Positions 5,635 to 8,378 of a DNA stretch of 8,378 bases are shown in pieces. Below the pieces are notes generated by a model. It saw only the letters and a program-made list of their open reading frames with translations. It did no database searches and was not told the origin of the DNA. Numbering within the stretch: the stretch's first letter is position 1; every line of letters starts with the position of its first letter. This stretch comes from Opitutaceae bacterium (lineage in GTDB: Bacteria; Verrucomicrobiota; Verrucomicrobiia; Opitutales; Opitutaceae): the NCBI GenBank assembly GCA_016763045.1, contig JAESUN010000158.1:1-8378 (forward strand), written 5' to 3'. The position numbers and the translations under genes were made by a program.

Positions 5635-8358
5635 ATGAACTTATTTCAATGGCTACCTTTAGCTGTTCTAAGTGATATTCCTGCCGTTTACTACCTAGCT
5701 CCAATAGGAGGCATTCTGGCGTTGCTCATGGCCCGAGGATTCGGTGCTTCTGTAATGAAACGTTCTGAAGGTGATGAGGAGATGATCCGAATCGCTCAAG
5801 CGGTTCGAGATGGTGCAATCGTCTATCTGAAACGACAGTACAGAGTGGTTACGATGGTCTTTATTGGCTTAGTGGCTTTCTTGGGCTTGCTTGTTTGGCT
5901 TGGCTTACAACCTGGGCTGACGATGGTGGGTGTGCCTCTTGCCGGATTCCTGTCTGGTTTGTGTGGTTGGCTAGGGATGAAGATGGCGACAAACGCCTCT
6001 GCGCGAACGACTCATGCTGTTAAGAGTTCTTTGAATGAGGGGTTGACGGTAGCTTTTCGTTCTGGAGCGGTAATGGGGCTTAATGTTGTTGGATTTGCTT
6101 TATTAGATGTTTCTTTATGGTTCTTTGTTTTAAATGTTTTTGGTGAGACGTTTGGTCTTACGGGAGGTATTACAGAACTGACGACGATCATGCTCAGTTT
6201 TGGAATGGGTGCTTCGACTCAAGCGTTGTTTGCTCGAGTTGGTGGTGGTATCTACACCAAGGCTGCCGATGTTGGAGCTGATTTGGTGGGTAAGATCGAA
6301 GCTGGAATTCCAGAAGATGATGCCCGCAATCCTGCAACGATTGCAGACAATGTTGGAGACAATGTGGGTGATGTTGCCGGGATGGGAGCCGATTTATACG
6401 AATCCTATTACGGTTCGATTCTCGCTACGATGGCTCTTGGAGCTGCCGCTGCTGTATCTGTAATGGGTGTGGGTGATAGCGCGATCGCATTTGGTCTGAA
6501 GCTAGCGGTTGCACCTTTAGCTTTGGCTGGGCTCGGTATTTTTTGCTCTGTGCTTGGGATATTCACTGTGAAAACCAAAGATGGCGCCAATTTTGCTTCT
6601 TTGCTGAAGAGCTTGCATGGAGGTGTCTATACGGCATCGGCCTTGATTACTCTTGGATCGGTCGCACTACTTTACTTTTTGTTCCATGGAGATGGAAATC
6701 TTGTTTCAGCTGGAACGACATGGTGGCGTTTAGCTGGATCAGTTGTCTTTGGTTTGGGCTCGGGGCTAGTCATCGCTTATGCGACTGAATATTATACCTC
6801 GTATGAGCATAAACCGACTAAAAATATTGCGATGCAGGCTCGGACCGGACCAGCGACTGTCATTATTACAGGTATTGCTGAGGGGATGAAGTCTACTTGG
6901 GCTGCTCTCTTGACGGTTATTGTGGCTATTTCGGGAGCTTTTGCTTTTGCCGGCGGTGCCGAAAGTTTTCTGATGGGACTTTATGGAGTGGGTATTGCAG
7001 CCGTTGGAATGCTTTCGACTCTGGGAATCACGTTGGCAACAGATGCTTACGGGCCAATCGCAGATAATGCAGGTGGTAATGCTGAAATGACAGGCCAGCC
7101 ACCTGAGGTTCGGGAAAGGACAGATCTTCTCGATTCATTGGGTAATACAACAGCTGCAACAGGAAAAGGCTTTGCCATTGGATCAGCGGCACTGACCGCT
7201 ATGGCCCTTTTAGCTGCATATGTTCAAGTTGTACAGACTCAGCTCACTCGGCAAGCATCTGATTTTGCCCAAGAGGTTGCGATCGAGGTTTCAGAACCTT
7301 CGGCTGTCTATAGTGGAAATGGTGTTTTTGCAGTTGTTTTTCCTGGTTCAGATGAAGACGAGACGGCCTATACAGATGGTGCTCTCTATGTTGATAGGCA
7401 CCAGATGAGTCGTTCCGCATTTAAACAGATAAAGTCTGGAGATGTCTTTTCTGTCACCGGAGGTGCTGATCCAGCTTCGGCAAGTGCTTATATCGTTCAA
7501 CTTCCAGAAAGCTTGGAAACGTTTTCCCTCATTCCTGCATCGCGGGCTTCGATTGAGGAAATCCTCGATTTTTATAATGTGACTCTGACGAACCCCAAGG
7601 TTCTTGGTGGGTTGTTTTCAGGTGTGCTTCTGGCATTTCTCTTTTGTGCTTTAACTATGAGCGCAGTCGGCCGTGCCGCTTATGAGATGATGAATGAATG
7701 TCGCCGTCAGTTTGGTAAGATGAAAGAAGCTTTCCGGAAAGAAGGTATGAGTGAAGAGGATATTGCTAATCCTCAGAATTGGCCGAAGCAGATAACCTTC
7801 GAAGGCGTTAATTACCCTGACTATGCGACCTGTGTTTCTATTTCAACCCGTGGAGCGCAGAAAGAAATGGTTTTTCCCGCGTTGTTGGCTATTTTGTTCC
7901 CAATTGCACTCGGATTATTCTTTGGTGTTGCGGGTGTCATGGGGATGCTTGCAGGTGGTCTCGTTTCCGGTTTTGCGGTTGCTATCTCCATGGCAAATGC
8001 AGGTGGTGCTTGGGATAATGCAAAGAAGCTTCTGGAGTCTTATGGCAGCATTACTGCGGATGATTTTCATACGAATCTAGTAACACAGAAAACGATTCCT
8101 GAAGAAATTCGCCAGTCCATCGCGGACTTGGCTTCGGAGCTTGTTAGCTCAGGTAAGGGAAGCACAATTATCTATGGAAAGGGTTCGGATGATCACAAGG
8201 CAACGGTTGTTGGCGATACTGTAGGTGATCCGTTTAAGGATACATCAGGCCCATCGCTCAATATTCTGATTAAGCTAATTTCGATCGTTTCGGTCGTTTT
8301 TGCCGGATTGATTGTCAGATATGGCTCTTCATTCGGAAGTTGGATCGGTCTGAATTGA
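5635..8358 (+). CDS. hppA: Membrane-bound ion-pumping pyrophosphatase, K+-dependent, probable Na+ type, with enlarged loops
   Basis: It hydrolyses cytoplasmic pyrophosphate and exports Na+ and/or H+. I start it at the ATG at 5635 ([10 protein letters not shown]), giving 907 residues. The frame is open back to 5416, but those 73 codons lie over modC and the leader and read as non-membrane sequence. Pyrophosphate and Mg2+ ligands are intact: [11 protein letters not shown] (212-222), DNVGDNVGD (238-246), [16 protein letters not shown] (470-485) and [17 protein letters not shown] (860-876). The ion-gate residues Arg201, Asp253, Glu256 and Lys880 match Thermotoga-type Na+ enzymes, with Glu256 in DLYESY rather than one turn later as in plant H+ pumps. 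Ala507 and Gly510 in GNTTAATG mark the K+-dependent class. About 16 membrane spans are expected. The protein is much longer than the usual 660-800 residues because of an added segment at about 536-647 (exported side) and longer cytoplasmic loops at about 696-722 and 808-845. The start lacks a Shine-Dalgarno and follows an A-rich leader. It may share transcription with modABC or have its own promoter. Confidence 0.95.
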   Translation: MNLFQWLPLAVLSDIPAVYYLAPIGGILALLMARGFGASVMKRSEGDEEMIRIAQAVRDGAIVYLKRQYRVVTMVFIGLVAFLGLLVWLGLQPGLTMVGVPLAGFLSGLCGWLGMKMATNASARTTHAVKSSLNEGLTVAFRSGAVMGLNVVGFALLDVSLWFFVLNVFGETFGLTGGITELTTIMLSFGMGASTQALFARVGGGIYTKAADVGADLVGKIEAGIPEDDARNPATIADNVGDNVGDVAGMGADLYESYYGSILATMALGAAAAVSVMGVGDSAIAFGLKLAVAPLALAGLGIFCSVLGIFTVKTKDGANFASLLKSLHGGVYTASALITLGSVALLYFLFHGDGNLVSAGTTWWRLAGSVVFGLGSGLVIAYATEYYTSYEHKPTKNIAMQARTGPATVIITGIAEGMKSTWAALLTVIVAISGAFAFAGGAESFLMGLYGVGIAAVGMLSTLGITLATDAYGPIADNAGGNAEMTGQPPEVRERTDLLDSLGNTTAATGKGFAIGSAALTAMALLAAYVQVVQTQLTRQASDFAQEVAIEVSEPSAVYSGNGVFAVVFPGSDEDETAYTDGALYVDRHQMSRSAFKQIKSGDVFSVTGGADPASASAYIVQLPESLETFSLIPASRASIEEILDFYNVTLTNPKVLGGLFSGVLLAFLFCALTMSAVGRAAYEMMNECRRQFGKMKEAFRKEGMSEEDIANPQNWPKQITFEGVNYPDYATCVSISTRGAQKEMVFPALLAILFPIALGLFFGVAGVMGMLAGGLVSGFAVAISMANAGGAWDNAKKLLESYGSITADDFHTNLVTQKTIPEEIRQSIADLASELVSSGKGSTIIYGKGSDDHKATVVGDTVGDPFKDTSGPSLNILIKLISIVSVVFAGLIVRYGSSFGSWIGLN

Positions 8359-8378
8359 TTCTTTAAAAGAAGACTTCC
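8359..8378. other. Short tail after the pyrophosphatase stop
   Basis: Only 20 bases remain. They include TTCTT and AAGAA around TAA (8359-8371), too short and AT-rich to call a terminator before the window ends. Confidence 0.3.

Noticed and set aside
1..8378. Mobile elements, CRISPR arrays, tRNA or rRNA genes
   Set aside because: No transposase or integrase motifs, evenly spaced repeats, tRNA-like cloverleaf sequence or conserved rRNA segments were seen.

Overview
The window reads as ordinary bacterial chromosome, compact and with no sign of mobile DNA. It holds two divergent gene groups around a gap of about 180 bases (3109-3287). The left arm (minus strand, read from about 3108 down to 1) encodes a SMUG1-type uracil-DNA glycosylase, a class I SAM-dependent methyltransferase, and a membrane-anchored phospholipase D-superfamily protein that runs off the left edge. 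The last two overlap by ATGA and are probably translationally coupled.

The right arm (plus strand) is a molybdate ABC importer, modA-modB-modC: binding protein, permease and ATPase. It is followed after 133 bases by a very large membrane-bound pyrophosphatase of 907 residues, which ends 20 bases before the window does. modB and modC also overlap by ATGA.

The organism is probably a Gram-negative bacterium. ModA has an export signal and ModBC has the usual inner-membrane layout. A clear SMUG1 orthologue, a sodium-type potassium-dependent pyrophosphatase with extra loops, and weak Shine-Dalgarno sequences before most starts would suit Verrucomicrobiota (Opitutae-like). This is an inference from remembered family distributions and is held loosely.

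The importer delivers molybdate for molybdenum-cofactor enzymes, none of which is visible here. The pyrophosphatase uses cytoplasmic pyrophosphate to pump Na+ (possibly also H+) outward. The left arm pairs base-excision repair with two enzymes of unknown substrate, so a shared pathway is not evident.

I found no clear undescribed multigene system. The items most worth checking are the roughly 110-residue exported-side insertion and two cytoplasmic loop expansions in the pyrophosphatase, the alternating C4/G4 tracts in its leader, the PLD protein whose two HKD motifs both lack the aspartate, and the short ModC without a regulatory domain.
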